A stretch of DNA of 64,000 nucleotides from CAVYPR01 sp963770505 (GCA_963770505.1 CAVYPR010000006.1:124001-188000), one strand, 5' to 3'; positions 45,340 to 55,110 are shown, counted from the stretch's first letter. The notes: generated by a model from the letters alone, not told the origin. Translations and numbers: made by a program.

Positions 45340-47541
45340 GTGAGCCCGCAACAGCAGGACGGCAATTCGCCGCGCCCCTCGGGCCCCGGAGCAGGTGGGA
45401 CCGGGGGCGAGCAGAACTGGCGGTGGGTCTGGGCGCTGCTGATCGTGGCCGTGCTGGCCGTGCTGGTGGTCCCCTCCCTCCTCTCCCACACGGCGTCCAA
45501 GTCCCTCACCTACTCGCAGTACATGAAGGACGTGACCTCCCAAAACGTGGACACGGCCAACATCAACAACAGCACGGGCACGATCACCGGCAAGCTCAAG
45601 GACGGGCAGTCCTACACGGTGAACGGCCCGGTCCCCGTGATCCCGGCCGACGTCCAGACCATGCGCCACGAGGGGGTCGCCGTCACATTCAAGACCCCCA
45701 GCGACCTCCTGGGCGAGCTCCTCCCCTACGTGCTGTTCCTGGGCATCGGCATCGTGCTGATGGTGTTCATCAGCCGCCAGGCCCGCGGGCAGATGTCGGG
45801 GATCATGTCGATCGGCCGCTCCAAGGCCCGCCTGTTCAGCGCGGACCGGCCCAGCACCACCTTCGCGGACGTGGCCGGCTACAACGGGGTGAAGCAGGAG
45901 ATCTCCGAGGTCGTCGACTTCTTGAAGACCCCGGCCCGGTTCAAGGAGATCGGGGCGAAGATCCCCAAGGGCGTGCTCCTGGTGGGCCCGCCGGGGACCG
46001 GCAAGACGCTCTTGGCCAGGGCCGTGGCCGGCGAGGCCGGGGTGCCGTTCCTCTCGGTCAGCGGCTCTGACTTCATGGAGATGTTCGTGGGCGTCGGCGC
46101 CAGCCGGGTGCGCGACCTCTTCCAGACCGCCCGCAAGCAGGCCCCGGCCATCATCTTCGTCGACGAGATCGACTCCATCGGCCGAAAGCGCGGGGCCGGC
46201 CTGGGTGGCGGCCACGACGAGCGCGAGCAGACGCTCAACCAGATGCTGAACGAGATGGACGGCTTCGACCCGGCCGAGGGCGTGGTCGTGATAGCCGCCA
46301 CCAACCGTCCGGACATCCTCGACCCGGCGCTGCTGCGCCCCGGCCGCTTCGACCGCCAGATCGTGGTCCCCCTGCCGGACCTCGAGGAGCGGCTTCCCAT
46401 CCTCCAGGTGCACTGCAAGGGCAAGCGCATCGGTCCCGACGTGGACCTCGAGCTGGTGGCCCGGGGCACCCCGGGCATGAGCGGCGCCGACCTGGCCAAC
46501 CTGGTGAACGAGGCGGCGCTGCACGCCGTGCGCCGGGGCAGCGTCTTCATCGAGATGGTCGACTTCGAGTCCTCGCGCGACCGGGTCCTCATGGGCCAGC
46601 GGCGCGACAGCCTGGTCCTCTCCGGCGAGGAGAAGGAGCGCGTCGCCTACCACGAGGGCGGCCACGCCGTCCTGGCCTACGTGCTGGAGGGGGCCGACCC
46701 GGTCCACAAGGTGACGATCCTGCCCACCGGCATGGCCCTCGGGGTGACCATGCAGCTGCCCATGGAGGAGCGCCACATCCACCCCCGCGCCCACATCGAG
46801 GACTCGCTGTGCGTGCGCATGGGCGGCCGGGTGGCCGAGCTCCTCGTCTACGGCGACCTGTCCACCGGCGCCGCCAACGACCTGGTGGGCAACACCGAAC
46901 TGGCCCGCAAGATGGTGCGCGAGTGGGGCATGAGCGAGGAGATCGGGCCCATGGCCTGGGGCTCGCAGGGCCAGGTCTTCCTGGGCGAGGACCTCATGCA
47001 CACCCGCGACTACTCCGAGGACACCAGCCGGGTGATCGACGACGAGGTCGAGCGCATCCTGCGGGCCCAGGAGGAGCGGGCGGTCGAGACGCTCACCCGC
47101 CACCGCTCCGGCCTCGAGGCGGTGGCCCGGGCCCTGCTCGAGCAGGAGAGCATCGACGGCCAGGAGGTCGGCCGTCTGGTCGACGAGGCGTACGGCCAGC
47201 CGGTGCACGTCTCGGGAGCCAAGGCCGTCCCGCACTTCCACGGCAACGGGACCAACGGCAACGGGTCGGCCACCAACGGCTCGGGAGCCAACGGCGCGCC
47301 CCAGGGGAGCCCGGTGCCCGCCGCCCCGCCGGTCGCCGAGGGCGCCCAGCCCGCCGAGCCGTCACGACCGGTCGAATCGGCCTGGCCCTCCCCGCCGTGG
47401 CCGGCCGCACCCCCACCACCCGCACCGCCCCCGCCCGCCGGCGGCTGGCCGCCGCCACCTTGGCCGGGCCAGCCGGCCGCGCCCCAGCCCCAGCAGTGGC
47501 CGCCGCCCCAGTGGCCGCCGCCGTCGGCCCCCAACCGCTAG
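45340..47541 (+). CDS. ftsH: ATP-dependent zinc metalloprotease FtsH
   Basis: Membrane-bound AAA+ protease of 733 residues for membrane-protein quality control. Two membrane helices (about 25-45 and 125-145) flank an extracytoplasmic domain. The AAA domain has Walker A GPPGTGKT (about 216-223), Walker B IIFVDEIDSIG and the arginine-finger region NRPDILDPALLRPGRFDRQ. The zinc site is H438-EGG-H442, Gly replacing the usual Ala of HEAGH. The last 100 or so residues form an unusual Asn/Gly- then Pro/Trp-rich tail (PPPAPPPPAGGW). Expressed alone from a leaderless-type promoter. Confidence 0.96.
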   Translation: MSPQQQDGNSPRPSGPGAGGTGGEQNWRWVWALLIVAVLAVLVVPSLLSHTASKSLTYSQYMKDVTSQNVDTANINNSTGTITGKLKDGQSYTVNGPVPVIPADVQTMRHEGVAVTFKTPSDLLGELLPYVLFLGIGIVLMVFISRQARGQMSGIMSIGRSKARLFSADRPSTTFADVAGYNGVKQEISEVVDFLKTPARFKEIGAKIPKGVLLVGPPGTGKTLLARAVAGEAGVPFLSVSGSDFMEMFVGVGASRVRDLFQTARKQAPAIIFVDEIDSIGRKRGAGLGGGHDEREQTLNQMLNEMDGFDPAEGVVVIAATNRPDILDPALLRPGRFDRQIVVPLPDLEERLPILQVHCKGKRIGPDVDLELVARGTPGMSGADLANLVNEAALHAVRRGSVFIEMVDFESSRDRVLMGQRRDSLVLSGEEKERVAYHEGGHAVLAYVLEGADPVHKVTILPTGMALGVTMQLPMEERHIHPRAHIEDSLCVRMGGRVAELLVYGDLSTGAANDLVGNTELARKMVREWGMSEEIGPMAWGSQGQVFLGEDLMHTRDYSEDTSRVIDDEVERILRAQEERAVETLTRHRSGLEAVARALLEQESIDGQEVGRLVDEAYGQPVHVSGAKAVPHFHGNGTNGNGSATNGSGANGAPQGSPVPAAPPVAEGAQPAEPSRPVESAWPSPPWPAAPPPPAPPPPAGGWPPPPWPGQPAAPQPQQWPPPQWPPPSAPNR

Positions 47542-47605
47542 CACCCCCGACCCCGAGGATCGCGCCCCGCCCCGGCGGACCGGGCCCGAGGCGCCCGACG
47601 GGCCC

Positions 47606-49087
47606 CTACCCGACCAGCGGGATGGCCGGCAGGCTGACGACGCCGGGCATCCCGGCCGGCGTGGCGTCGAGCGACGCCGCCAGCGGCCCGGTCGACGACA
47701 CCACCAGGGGCCTGCCGTCGGCGCCGGCCAGGGCCTGGGACTCCACCACGGTGAAGAGGCCGGGCGGGATGCGCAACGGCGGCACCCCGCCGAGCCGCCG
47801 CTCTCCCCCGTCCGACAGCACCGAGACGGTGACCGTCTCCTCGTGGCCCGCGGGGTTGAAGAGGTCGAGGGCGAACGGCGCCGCCCCGGCCACCGGCGGT
47901 GTCGGGACGGCCGGGTTGGCCAGCGCCCAGCGGCCCGTGGCGCCCGTCGTCCAGCTCGAGGGCGTGGCCGCCACCGCCCCGAACTGCGGGGGCGTGGCGA
48001 TCGACGCCGCGACCACCACCCGGTCGACCACCACGCCGGCCCCTGTGGCGGTCACCGTGGTGGCGTAGTCGACGTTCTGGGGGACCCGGATGAGCGAGCT
48101 GGTCTGCAGGTTCCACGAGGATGTGGGCGCCACCACGCGGACCACGGGGGCGACCGGGCCCGAGGGCAGCCGGATGTCGACGTGCACCTGCTCGGCGTCG
48201 GGGGTGGGGTTGAAGATCGCCAGGGTGGTGACGCCCCCGGTCACGTCCACCGTGCGAGGCAGGTACCACACCGGTTCGGGGGACGGCGACCCCAGCCGGA
48301 GCGAGAGGCCCGACACCGAGCCCTGGCGCACGGACAGCTCGTCGGCCACCACCTGGCCGGCACGGGCCTGGACCTCGGCGGCGACCCACACCTGGTTCTG
48401 GACGAAGGAGGCCACCTCGGCCGTGGCCACCGCACCGGGGGCGAGGACCAGCCCCTGGAACTGCTGGGGGGCCACCACCCCGCCCGCGGTGGCGAAGGTG
48501 AGGTCGACCACGGCCATGGTGGCGCCGGGGTTGTAGACCGAGACGAAGAGCAGGTTGCCGTTGGCCGTCGACCCCGAGGCGAAGTACCAGGTGGGCGCGG
48601 TGGTGCTGGCGCAGGGCGCCTCCGACCAGCCCTGGGCGCCGTGGACCAGCTGGCTGACCGTCACCCCGCCGCCGTCGACGTCGACCTTGGCGGCCAGCCA
48701 CGGGCCCTGGACGAGCGCCGAGGGGACGGCCGTGGTCTGGCCGAAGGCAGGCACCGTGAGGGTCTCGGCGGCCGAGGCCCCGCTCGAGGCGGAGACCGTG
48801 AGCGTGGCCCCGACCGGCCGGTCTGCGCTGTTGACGAGGAAGAGGGTGGCCCCGGCGGGCCCGCCGGCTGTGCCGCTCCCCCCGGCGCAGTACCAGGCCG
48901 AGGACTCGGCCCCCACCGGGGCACCGGACGCGGCCGGGGCCGCCACGGGCACCGCCGGCGTCGAGGACACGGCCACGTCGACCAGCCCGGCGACGACCAG
49001 CGAGGCCACAACGGCGACCAGGACGGGCAGCCGGCGCACGGCCGCCGCGTGCCGCCCGTTGCCCGGCCGGCGGCCCTCGGCGGTCAT
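47606..49087 (-). CDS. DUF5719 family exported protein
   Basis: Protein of 493 residues with one N-terminal membrane segment (VLVAVVASLVVAGLVDVAVS) and an extracytoplasmic part of repeating beta-rich units with WYFASGSTANGN and WYLPR motifs, matching the actinobacterial DUF5719 family. It is encoded directly after the giant GT2 glycosyltransferase, with an ATGA overlap, as in other actinobacteria, so the two probably act together in building or exporting an envelope glycan. Function is unknown. Threonine codons here are mostly ACC/ACG, unlike the other exported proteins. Confidence 0.85.
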   Translation of the reverse strand: MTAEGRRPGNGRHAAAVRRLPVLVAVVASLVVAGLVDVAVSSTPAVPVAAPAASGAPVGAESSAWYCAGGSGTAGGPAGATLFLVNSADRPVGATLTVSASSGASAAETLTVPAFGQTTAVPSALVQGPWLAAKVDVDGGGVTVSQLVHGAQGWSEAPCASTTAPTWYFASGSTANGNLLFVSVYNPGATMAVVDLTFATAGGVVAPQQFQGLVLAPGAVATAEVASFVQNQVWVAAEVQARAGQVVADELSVRQGSVSGLSLRLGSPSPEPVWYLPRTVDVTGGVTTLAIFNPTPDAEQVHVDIRLPSGPVAPVVRVVAPTSSWNLQTSSLIRVPQNVDYATTVTATGAGVVVDRVVVAASIATPPQFGAVAATPSSWTTGATGRWALANPAVPTPPVAGAAPFALDLFNPAGHEETVTVSVLSDGGERRLGGVPPLRIPPGLFTVVESQALAGADGRPLVVSSTGPLAASLDATPAGMPGVVSLPAIPLVG

Positions 49088-52000
49088 GGGGCCGCCCCCG
49101 ACGGCGATCGCCCGGCGTCGGCGGCGGGGACGGCCCCGCCGGCCGGCGGATCGACGGGGACGCCCTCGGCTCCGCCCTCCCCGTCGCCCGCCTTGCGGGC
49201 CCGGCGGGCGGCGACCCGCCCCACCCACCAGTCGAGCCAGCGGCGGCGGCCGAGCAGGGTCCCGGCCACCGCCAGCCAGAGCAGGAGCTCGGCGATGACG
49301 GCCAGCGGGACCAGCGGGGTGAGGCCCAGCCGCAGCGTGGCCGGGCCGGCCGGCACGTTCTCGTACTGCCCCGCCCAGCCGAAGGCCGGCGTCGAGGCCA
49401 CCGTGAGGCCGTGGACGTGGACCCGCCAGCGGCCGGCGGGGGCGTAGGAGGCGAAGACGGTGCCCGAGGCCACCGTCCCGCTGTAGGAGCGCAGGCCGGC
49501 GGGGCCGGGCAGCACCGGCCGCCAGCCGGTCACGTCCTGGGCCGTGGGCCACCCGGCCGGCCGCCCGGCGGTGGCGGGCAGCGGCCGGGTCCGTTCGGCC
49601 CGCTGGGGGAGGCCTGTCGTGTTCTCGAAGACCACCAGCCCCCCGACGCTGGTCGACACCTGGGCCAGGTCGGACTGCTGGTGCAAGGACGTCACGAGGC
49701 CGGGGGGCGGCGGCATCGACGGCGATGTCTGGACGCCGGGGATCTGGGGGGCGAGCGCCTCGATCACCACCACGTAGCGCACGGCGGCGGGGGCGAGGAG
49801 CCGGCCCAGGTGGGCGGTGAGGCCCCGCTGGGCCAGGCGCACGGCGTCGGCCACGTCGGCGGCCGGCCCCGGCGAGGCCGGGGCCCACAGCGTCGCCGCG
49901 TCGGGGGTGGTGACCTCGGTGGTGGCGTAGGCCAGCCCGGCCGAGACCGACCAGGCCCCGACGGGCAGGGCCCGGGGGTCGCCCAGCCACAGCACCCGGG
50001 AGCCCCCCGCCGCGCCCCCACCCGGCAGCGAGGCGAGGGCCTGGGTGAAGCCGGTGTCGGCCAGGCCCCACCGGCCGTCGCCGGCGTCGGCCACCACCGG
50101 CAACAGCCCCACCACCGCGGCCAAGAGGGCGAGCCCGGTGGCCACCTGGCGCCAGCCGAAGTGGTAGCCGGCCAGGTCGACCTCGAAGGACGCCACCCCG
50201 AGCCCCACCCCGGCCGCCACCGCGGTGGCCGCCGGGGCCAGCAGCACGTCGATGGAGGGGGCGAAGCTGCCCGTCCAGCCCTCGGCCACGGCCAGGGCCA
50301 GGAGCCAGGAGAGGACGGCGACCGCCGAGAACCGGCCGGCCCAGGCCAGGCGGGACTGGCGGCCGATGAGCAGCGGCAGGATGGCCGCGGCGACCAGCAG
50401 CCAGCTGAGGGCGCTGGTGCCGGCCGGGCCCACGGCGAAGCGGAGCAGGTCGCTCCACGACGGGGACGTGGCCGCCGACCCGGCCAGGCCGAAGACCGAC
50501 ACGGCGGAGCGGCCGGCGAGCAGCGTGCCCACGACCCAGGGCGCGCAGAGCACGGCGGCCACCCCGGTGGCCCCGGCGGCCACGGCCAGCACCCGCCCGC
50601 TCCCCCGCCACTCGCCCACCAGGACCGAGCCCGCCATGACCCCGAGCGCACAGACCAGGACCGCCACCGCCACCGCCGGGGCGAAGACGACCGCCACCGC
50701 CTCGACGACGCCGAGCGTGAGCATCTGGCCGGGCAGGGTCGAGCGCCAGCCCACGGCCTCCTCGGGCGCGGCGTAGGGCGGCAGCCCGCTGGCCCGGGCC
50801 AGCCGGGAGATGATCCACGGGACGGCGGCGTAGGCCACCAGCCCGTCGAGCCGCCCCTGGGCCAGCTCGTCGTAGGCGAGGGGGAGCCCCAGGTAGCACA
50901 GCGCGGCCACCAGCCGCGCCCTCGGCGAGGCGAGGGGGCGCAGCAGCCGGGAGACACCCCAGGCGCCGAGGGGGATGCAGCCGAGCACGACCACCTTCTG
51001 CAGGAGCCCCATGGCCCCGAGCAGCACCGTGCCCAGGACGCCCAGCACCCCGAAGGCCGGGGTGGACGGGGCGGTGGTCCCCACCCCCGCCGACTGCCAC
51101 CCGGTCACCAGGTGATGCCAGGTGCCGGTCCAGCTCAGCATGGGCACGAACTGGCCCACCAGGGGCAGGCCGCCGCCGAACAGGTCGCGCGACCCCACCA
51201 CCAGCACCGCCGCCGCCACCACCGCCGCCACCAGACGGGACCGGTGGCTGGTCAGCACCGGCCGGCGGCGCCGGCGCCCGGACCGGTCCCGCCCCGAACG
51301 GTGGCCGAGGTCGTCGAGCTCGTCGAAGTCGGTGTCCTCGGAGAAGGCCGACCCGACGCTCCCGGTGAGCAGCGGCTCGGGACCGCCCAGCTCCTCGCCG
51401 GCCACGACCACCGCGGCGGTGGCCGGGATGCGGCCGTGGGCCACGTCGATCCCCTGGTGGGCGAGGCGCGACAGGTAGGTGTTCAGCCGGGCGCTGCCCC
51501 GCAGCTGGAGGCGGCGGACCTCGGCGTCGTCGAAGACGCGGTGGGCCTTCACCTCGGCGCGGCGGCGCCGCAGCTCCTTGCGCCGCGACAGGTTCCAGCG
51601 CCACGCCCCGGCCACGGCCCGGGCCCGGGCCCGGTCGCCCACGGCCAGGGAGACCACCACCTCGCCGGCGGCCAGGAGCGCCGCCTGGGGGAGGACCCGC
51701 GCCAGGTGGAACGGGCCGTAGCACTTGAGGACGGCCCGCAACTCGTGGCGGCGCTGGAGCGCCTGGAGGGTGGGCGGCTCGGCTTCCCCGGCTCCGGCGG
51801 CCACGGCCCGCAGCCCGCCGGCCACGGCCTCGAGGTGGCGGACCCGGGCGTCGGGCGCCACCACCACCCGGGCCCCGGCCACCTGGGCCCGCCAGCTGAG
51901 GTCGAGGTCCTCGCCCATGGCGACCACCTCGGGGTCGAACCCCCCCAGCTCGGCCAGGAGGTCGGCCCGGACCAGGGTGAAGCCGCCGGGGGCGACGAAG

Positions 52001-52503
52001 ACGTCGCGCACGGCGTCGTGCTGGCCGGCGTCGATCTCCCCGACCTGCACCCGCTCGACCACCGCCCCGCACTTGTCGGCGCTGAGCCCGACGTGCAGCA
52101 GGACGTCGGGGTCGTCCCAGGGCACCATCTTGGGGCAGACGATGCCGGCGTTCGAGCGGAACGACTCCTCCACCAGCACGTGGAGGGCGTCGGGGTCCGG
52201 GGCGCAGTCGTCGTGGCAGAGCAGGAAGTACGACGCCCCCTCGACCATGCCGACGGCCTCGTCCACCGCCGCGCCGAAGCCCCGGTCGTCCGGGAGGCGG
52301 CGCACGTAGGCCGAAGGCAGGGCGGCGGCCACCCGGGGCGTCGGGTCCTCGTCCCCGCCCGACACCATGACCAGGACCGACAGCTCGGCATAGTCCTGGG
52401 CGGCCAGCCCGGCCAGGGCCTCTTCGAACCACGGGCCGGGGTCCCGGGTCACCACGACGGCGACCACGGCCGGCGCGCGATCGTCGACGGCGGTGTCGTC
52501 CAT
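49084..52503 (-). CDS. Giant GT2 glycosyltransferase with polytopic membrane domain
   Basis: Protein of 1139 residues. The cytosolic N-terminal part (about 1-260) is a GT2 domain: VVAVVVTRDPGPWFEEALAG at the start, metal-binding LLCHDDCAPDPDALH, and VAMGEDLDLSWRAQVAG with the acidic base motif. After a linker come a dozen or so membrane helices, an extracytoplasmic domain, a further helix near the C-terminus and a basic tail. This architecture is typical of large actinobacterial GT2 proteins next to DUF5719 genes. It probably makes or polymerises a surface polysaccharide using nucleotide sugars, perhaps GDP-mannose. It is divergent from a small helical protein. Confidence 0.9.
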   Translation of the reverse strand: MDDTAVDDRAPAVVAVVVTRDPGPWFEEALAGLAAQDYAELSVLVMVSGGDEDPTPRVAAALPSAYVRRLPDDRGFGAAVDEAVGMVEGASYFLLCHDDCAPDPDALHVLVEESFRSNAGIVCPKMVPWDDPDVLLHVGLSADKCGAVVERVQVGEIDAGQHDAVRDVFVAPGGFTLVRADLLAELGGFDPEVVAMGEDLDLSWRAQVAGARVVVAPDARVRHLEAVAGGLRAVAAGAGEAEPPTLQALQRRHELRAVLKCYGPFHLARVLPQAALLAAGEVVVSLAVGDRARARAVAGAWRWNLSRRKELRRRRAEVKAHRVFDDAEVRRLQLRGSARLNTYLSRLAHQGIDVAHGRIPATAAVVVAGEELGGPEPLLTGSVGSAFSEDTDFDELDDLGHRSGRDRSGRRRRRPVLTSHRSRLVAAVVAAAVLVVGSRDLFGGGLPLVGQFVPMLSWTGTWHHLVTGWQSAGVGTTAPSTPAFGVLGVLGTVLLGAMGLLQKVVVLGCIPLGAWGVSRLLRPLASPRARLVAALCYLGLPLAYDELAQGRLDGLVAYAAVPWIISRLARASGLPPYAAPEEAVGWRSTLPGQMLTLGVVEAVAVVFAPAVAVAVLVCALGVMAGSVLVGEWRGSGRVLAVAAGATGVAAVLCAPWVVGTLLAGRSAVSVFGLAGSAATSPSWSDLLRFAVGPAGTSALSWLLVAAAILPLLIGRQSRLAWAGRFSAVAVLSWLLALAVAEGWTGSFAPSIDVLLAPAATAVAAGVGLGVASFEVDLAGYHFGWRQVATGLALLAAVVGLLPVVADAGDGRWGLADTGFTQALASLPGGGAAGGSRVLWLGDPRALPVGAWSVSAGLAYATTEVTTPDAATLWAPASPGPAADVADAVRLAQRGLTAHLGRLLAPAAVRYVVVIEALAPQIPGVQTSPSMPPPPGLVTSLHQQSDLAQVSTSVGGLVVFENTTGLPQRAERTRPLPATAGRPAGWPTAQDVTGWRPVLPGPAGLRSYSGTVASGTVFASYAPAGRWRVHVHGLTVASTPAFGWAGQYENVPAGPATLRLGLTPLVPLAVIAELLLWLAVAGTLLGRRRWLDWWVGRVAARRARKAGDGEGGAEGVPVDPPAGGAVPAADAGRSPSGAAP

Positions 52504-52577
52504 CAGAAGAGCGAGGCTACCAACGGGAGGGACCGGCCTCCCGGACCCCGGACGGCCGGTTCGGCCGCCCGAGATGC

Positions 52578-52604
52578 TTGCAACTGTTACACAAAAGGTA
52601 TACT
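52578..52604 (+). promoter_or_regulatory. Sigma-70-like promoter of the small helical protein gene
   Basis: TTGCAA (52578-52583) and TATACT (52599-52604) with a 15-base spacer, in an AT-rich island. The inverted repeat CACAA (52590-52594) and TTGTG (52606-52610) flanks the -10 and may be an operator. Confidence 0.6.
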
Positions 52605-52667
52605 CTTGTGCGTACCACGGGAACGAGCCGGCGGCCCGACCGCCGGCCGGAACGACAGGAGCACGCC

Positions 52668-53030
52668 ATGCCCGACCTGAACGATCTCACCAACGAGGCG
52701 GCCAACCTCGCCCGCGACGCCGTCTACGTCGCCGTCGGCCTGGGGGTCCTCGGGCTCCAGCGGGCCCAGGTGCAGCGCACCGAGCTCGGTGACCGGGTGG
52801 CCGGCGACCGCAGCCTCGAGGACCTGCTGGCCGAGACCCGCGCCGCGCTCCACGCCGGCGTGCGTCAGCTCGACGAGATCGTCGAGACCGCCATCTCCTG
52901 CGTCGAGTCGACCTTCCAGCCGCTCGAGGAGCAGCTCCCCTCGCCGGCCAAGGAGGTGGCCGGACGCGCCCACGACCAGGCCCGCGAGCTGCGCGGCCAG
53001 GTGCGGGAGCTGATCGTCTCGCAGATCTGA
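52668..53030 (+). CDS. Small helical protein of unknown function
   Basis: Protein of 120 residues; ATG 52668 has AGGAG eight bases upstream and MPDLNDLTNEAANLARDAVY follows. A short apolar stretch (YVAVGLGVLGLQRAQVQ) precedes long amphipathic helices with heptad character to the end, in a phasin-like style. One Cys is present. It has one of the best-looking promoters in the window, so it may be abundant. It is divergent from the GT2 gene and convergent with the epimerase gene, 10 bases apart. No family recognised with confidence. Confidence 0.7.
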   Translation: MPDLNDLTNEAANLARDAVYVAVGLGVLGLQRAQVQRTELGDRVAGDRSLEDLLAETRAALHAGVRQLDEIVETAISCVESTFQPLEEQLPSPAKEVAGRAHDQARELRGQVRELIVSQI

Positions 53031-53040
53031 CCCCTCGGGG

Positions 53041-53940
53041 TCAGCCCCCCGCCCGCTCCTCCCAGTAGGAGAGGACGTCGGCCAGGGTGTCGTCGAGCGG
53101 GATCTCGGGCTTCCACCCCGTGGCCGCCTCGAGCCGGGCCGGGTCCCCCCGCAGCACCGGGACGTCGACCGGCCGCACGAGCGAGGGGTCGGTGACCAGC
53201 TCGAGGTCGGTCCCGGCCAGCGCCAGCAGGCGCGACGCCACCTCGGCCACGGCCACGTCGTGGCCGGAGCAGACGTTGTAGACCGAGCCCGGCTCCCCCC
53301 GGTCCACCACGAGGCGGTAGGCGCGCACCACGTCGCGCACGTCGGTGAAGTCCCGCCGGGTGGTGAGGGTGCCCACCGGGAGGGTCGACTGGCCCGACCG
53401 GCGGGCCTCGACGATGCGCCGGGCCAGGGCGGGCACGGCGAAGGTCGGGGCCTGCCCCGGCCCCACGTGGTTGAAGGGTCGCACCACCACCACCGGCTGG
53501 CCGTAGCCGCGCCAGGCCTGCAGGGCCACCTGCTCGGCCGCCGCCTTGCTCGCCGCGTACGGCGTCACCGGGGCGACCGGCGACGCCTCGGTGAGCGGGA
53601 GGTCGCCCTCGCCGACGATGCCGTAGACCTCGGCCGAGCTGACCACCAGCACGGTCGGCGGCGTGTCCAGCCGCCGCGCCGCGGCCAGCACGGCGGCGGT
53701 GCCCAGCACGTTGACCCGCAGCACCTCGGCCGGCACCTCCCAGGACTCGCCCACGTGGGTGAGGGCGGCCAGGTGGTAGACGGCGTCGGGGGCGGCCGCG
53801 GCCACCACTGGCTCGAGGGCGGCCTGGTCGGCGATGTCGGTCTCGATGTCGGTGACCGCCACCTCGTCGCCGCAGCCCCGGAGGTGCTCGGCCAGCCAGT
53901 GGCCGACGAACCCCTTCCCACCGGTGATCAGCGCGCGCAC
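53041..53940 (-). CDS. NAD-dependent sugar epimerase/reductase (GDP-4-keto-6-deoxymannose reductase-like)
   Basis: Extended short-chain dehydrogenase of 299 residues with the nucleotide motif TGGKGFVGHWLAEHL and the catalytic Tyr-Lys pair in PYAASKAAAEQ. The segments VVVRPFNHVGPGQ and RRDFTDVRDVVRAY resemble Rmd-type GDP-4-keto-6-deoxymannose reductases, which make GDP-rhamnose. This would fit GDP-mannose produced by ManB/ManC, though no GDP-mannose dehydratase is in the window; UDP-sugar epimerase is the alternative. GTG start. It lies 9 bases after a GT4 gene in the same operon. Confidence 0.8.
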   Translation of the reverse strand: MRALITGGKGFVGHWLAEHLRGCGDEVAVTDIETDIADQAALEPVVAAAAPDAVYHLAALTHVGESWEVPAEVLRVNVLGTAAVLAAARRLDTPPTVLVVSSAEVYGIVGEGDLPLTEASPVAPVTPYAASKAAAEQVALQAWRGYGQPVVVVRPFNHVGPGQAPTFAVPALARRIVEARRSGQSTLPVGTLTTRRDFTDVRDVVRAYRLVVDRGEPGSVYNVCSGHDVAVAEVASRLLALAGTDLELVTDPSLVRPVDVPVLRGDPARLEAATGWKPEIPLDDTLADVLSYWEERAGG

Positions 53941-53949
53941 ACGACGACC

Positions 53950-55110
53950 CTAGTGAACCGCCAAGCGGTAGGCGTCGAGGTGGAGGGCCGCGCTCGCCTC
54001 CCAGGTCCGCCCGGCCGCCGCCGCCAGACCGAGCCGCCGCCGCTCGGCCTCGCCGTCGCCCCCCCGGCCCGCCAGCACCGCCTCGAGGGCCCCGGCCAGC
54101 GCGGCCTCGTCGCCGGGCGCCACCAGCAGGGCCGCCCCCCCGGCCAGCTCGGCCATGGCCGTGCCCTCCGTGGTCACCAGGGGCGCCCCGCAGGCCAGGG
54201 CCTCGAGGGCGGGCAGGCCGTAGCCCTCCTCGACCGAGGGGTAGGCGACGACGGCGGCCGAGCGCAGCAGGGCGGGCACCGCTGCGTCGGCCACGTAGCC
54301 GGTGCGCACCAGCCGGTCGGCCAGGCCGGCCTCCGCCACCGCCCGGTCCACCGCCGCGGTCCCCCAGCCCGGGCGGCCGGCCAGCACGAGCACGGCCTCG
54401 GGCTGGGACCGCCGCAGGCGGGCGAACGCCCGAACCAGGGTGGGGACGTCCTTGCGGGGCTCGACCGTGCCGAGGAAGAGGACGTAGGGGCGGTCGGGGT
54501 CGACGCCGGCCCGGGACACCTCGGCCCGGTCCGCCCCGGGGGAGGGCTCGGCCGGCCCGAACCGGGCGTGGTCGACGCCGTGGGGGGCCACCACCACCGG
54601 CCCCGTCGGGGGACAGACCTCGGCCAGCCGCCCGGCGGCCGTCGCGCTCACGCAGACCACCGCCGCGGCCCGGCGGGCGGCCACCCGGATGGCCCGGCGG
54701 AAGAGGACCACCTTGGACCGCTCGTGCCACTCGGGGTGGTCGAAGAAGGTGCAGTCGTGGACCGTCACCACCACCGGCACCCGAGCCCGCTCGGGCATCG
54801 TGTAGTGGGGGCCGTGGTGGACCGACGCCCCGCAGCGGCGCACCAGACGGCCGAGGCGCGCCTGCTCCCAGGCCAGGCGGAGCGGACGCGGGCCCGGGGC
54901 CACGGCGAGCACCTCGGGCCGGTGGCCGTCGTCTTCGCCGAGCGCCTGCCAGCGCGCCGCGTCGGCGCGGCGGGCGAAGAGCACCAGGTCGACGTCGGGG
55001 CGCCGAGCCAGGGCCCGGGCCAGCTCGAGGGTGTAGCGGCCGGCCCCGGCCGGGGCGGCCGGCACCGCCGTGACGTCGAGGGAGAGCCGCAGCGGCCCCG
55101 CCGCGCTCAC
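53950..55110 (-). CDS. GT4 glycosyltransferase (third of three)
   Basis: GT-B fold glycosyltransferase of 386 residues. GAGRYTLELARAL near the N-terminus, VTVHDCTFFDHPEWH mid-domain, YVLFLGTVEPRKDVPTLVRAF and the C-terminal nucleotide-sugar motif YPSVEEGYGLPALEALACG identify GT4. GTG 55110 overlaps the upstream GT4 stop as GTGA. Order in the operon: SDR, GT4, GT4, GT4, epimerase. It likely adds a mannose or related sugar to an envelope glycan on the cytosolic face; donor and acceptor unknown. Confidence 0.88.
   Translation of the reverse strand: MSAAGPLRLSLDVTAVPAAPAGAGRYTLELARALARRPDVDLVLFARRADAARWQALGEDDGHRPEVLAVAPGPRPLRLAWEQARLGRLVRRCGASVHHGPHYTMPERARVPVVVTVHDCTFFDHPEWHERSKVVLFRRAIRVAARRAAAVVCVSATAAGRLAEVCPPTGPVVVAPHGVDHARFGPAEPSPGADRAEVSRAGVDPDRPYVLFLGTVEPRKDVPTLVRAFARLRRSQPEAVLVLAGRPGWGTAAVDRAVAEAGLADRLVRTGYVADAAVPALLRSAAVVAYPSVEEGYGLPALEALACGAPLVTTEGTAMAELAGGAALLVAPGDEAALAGALEAVLAGRGGDGEAERRRLGLAAAAGRTWEASAALHLDAYRLAVH

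Noticed and set aside
44377..47241. Long minus-strand frame covering ftsH
   Set aside because: Only its last 284 codons (CPBP protease) have family features; the rest is antisense to ftsH and has no domain.
47606..52432. A 1608-codon minus-strand frame joining DUF5719 to the GT2 region
   Set aside because: The first 1115 codons are an out-of-frame shadow of the GT2 gene; DUF5719 starts at 49087 with an ATGA overlap.
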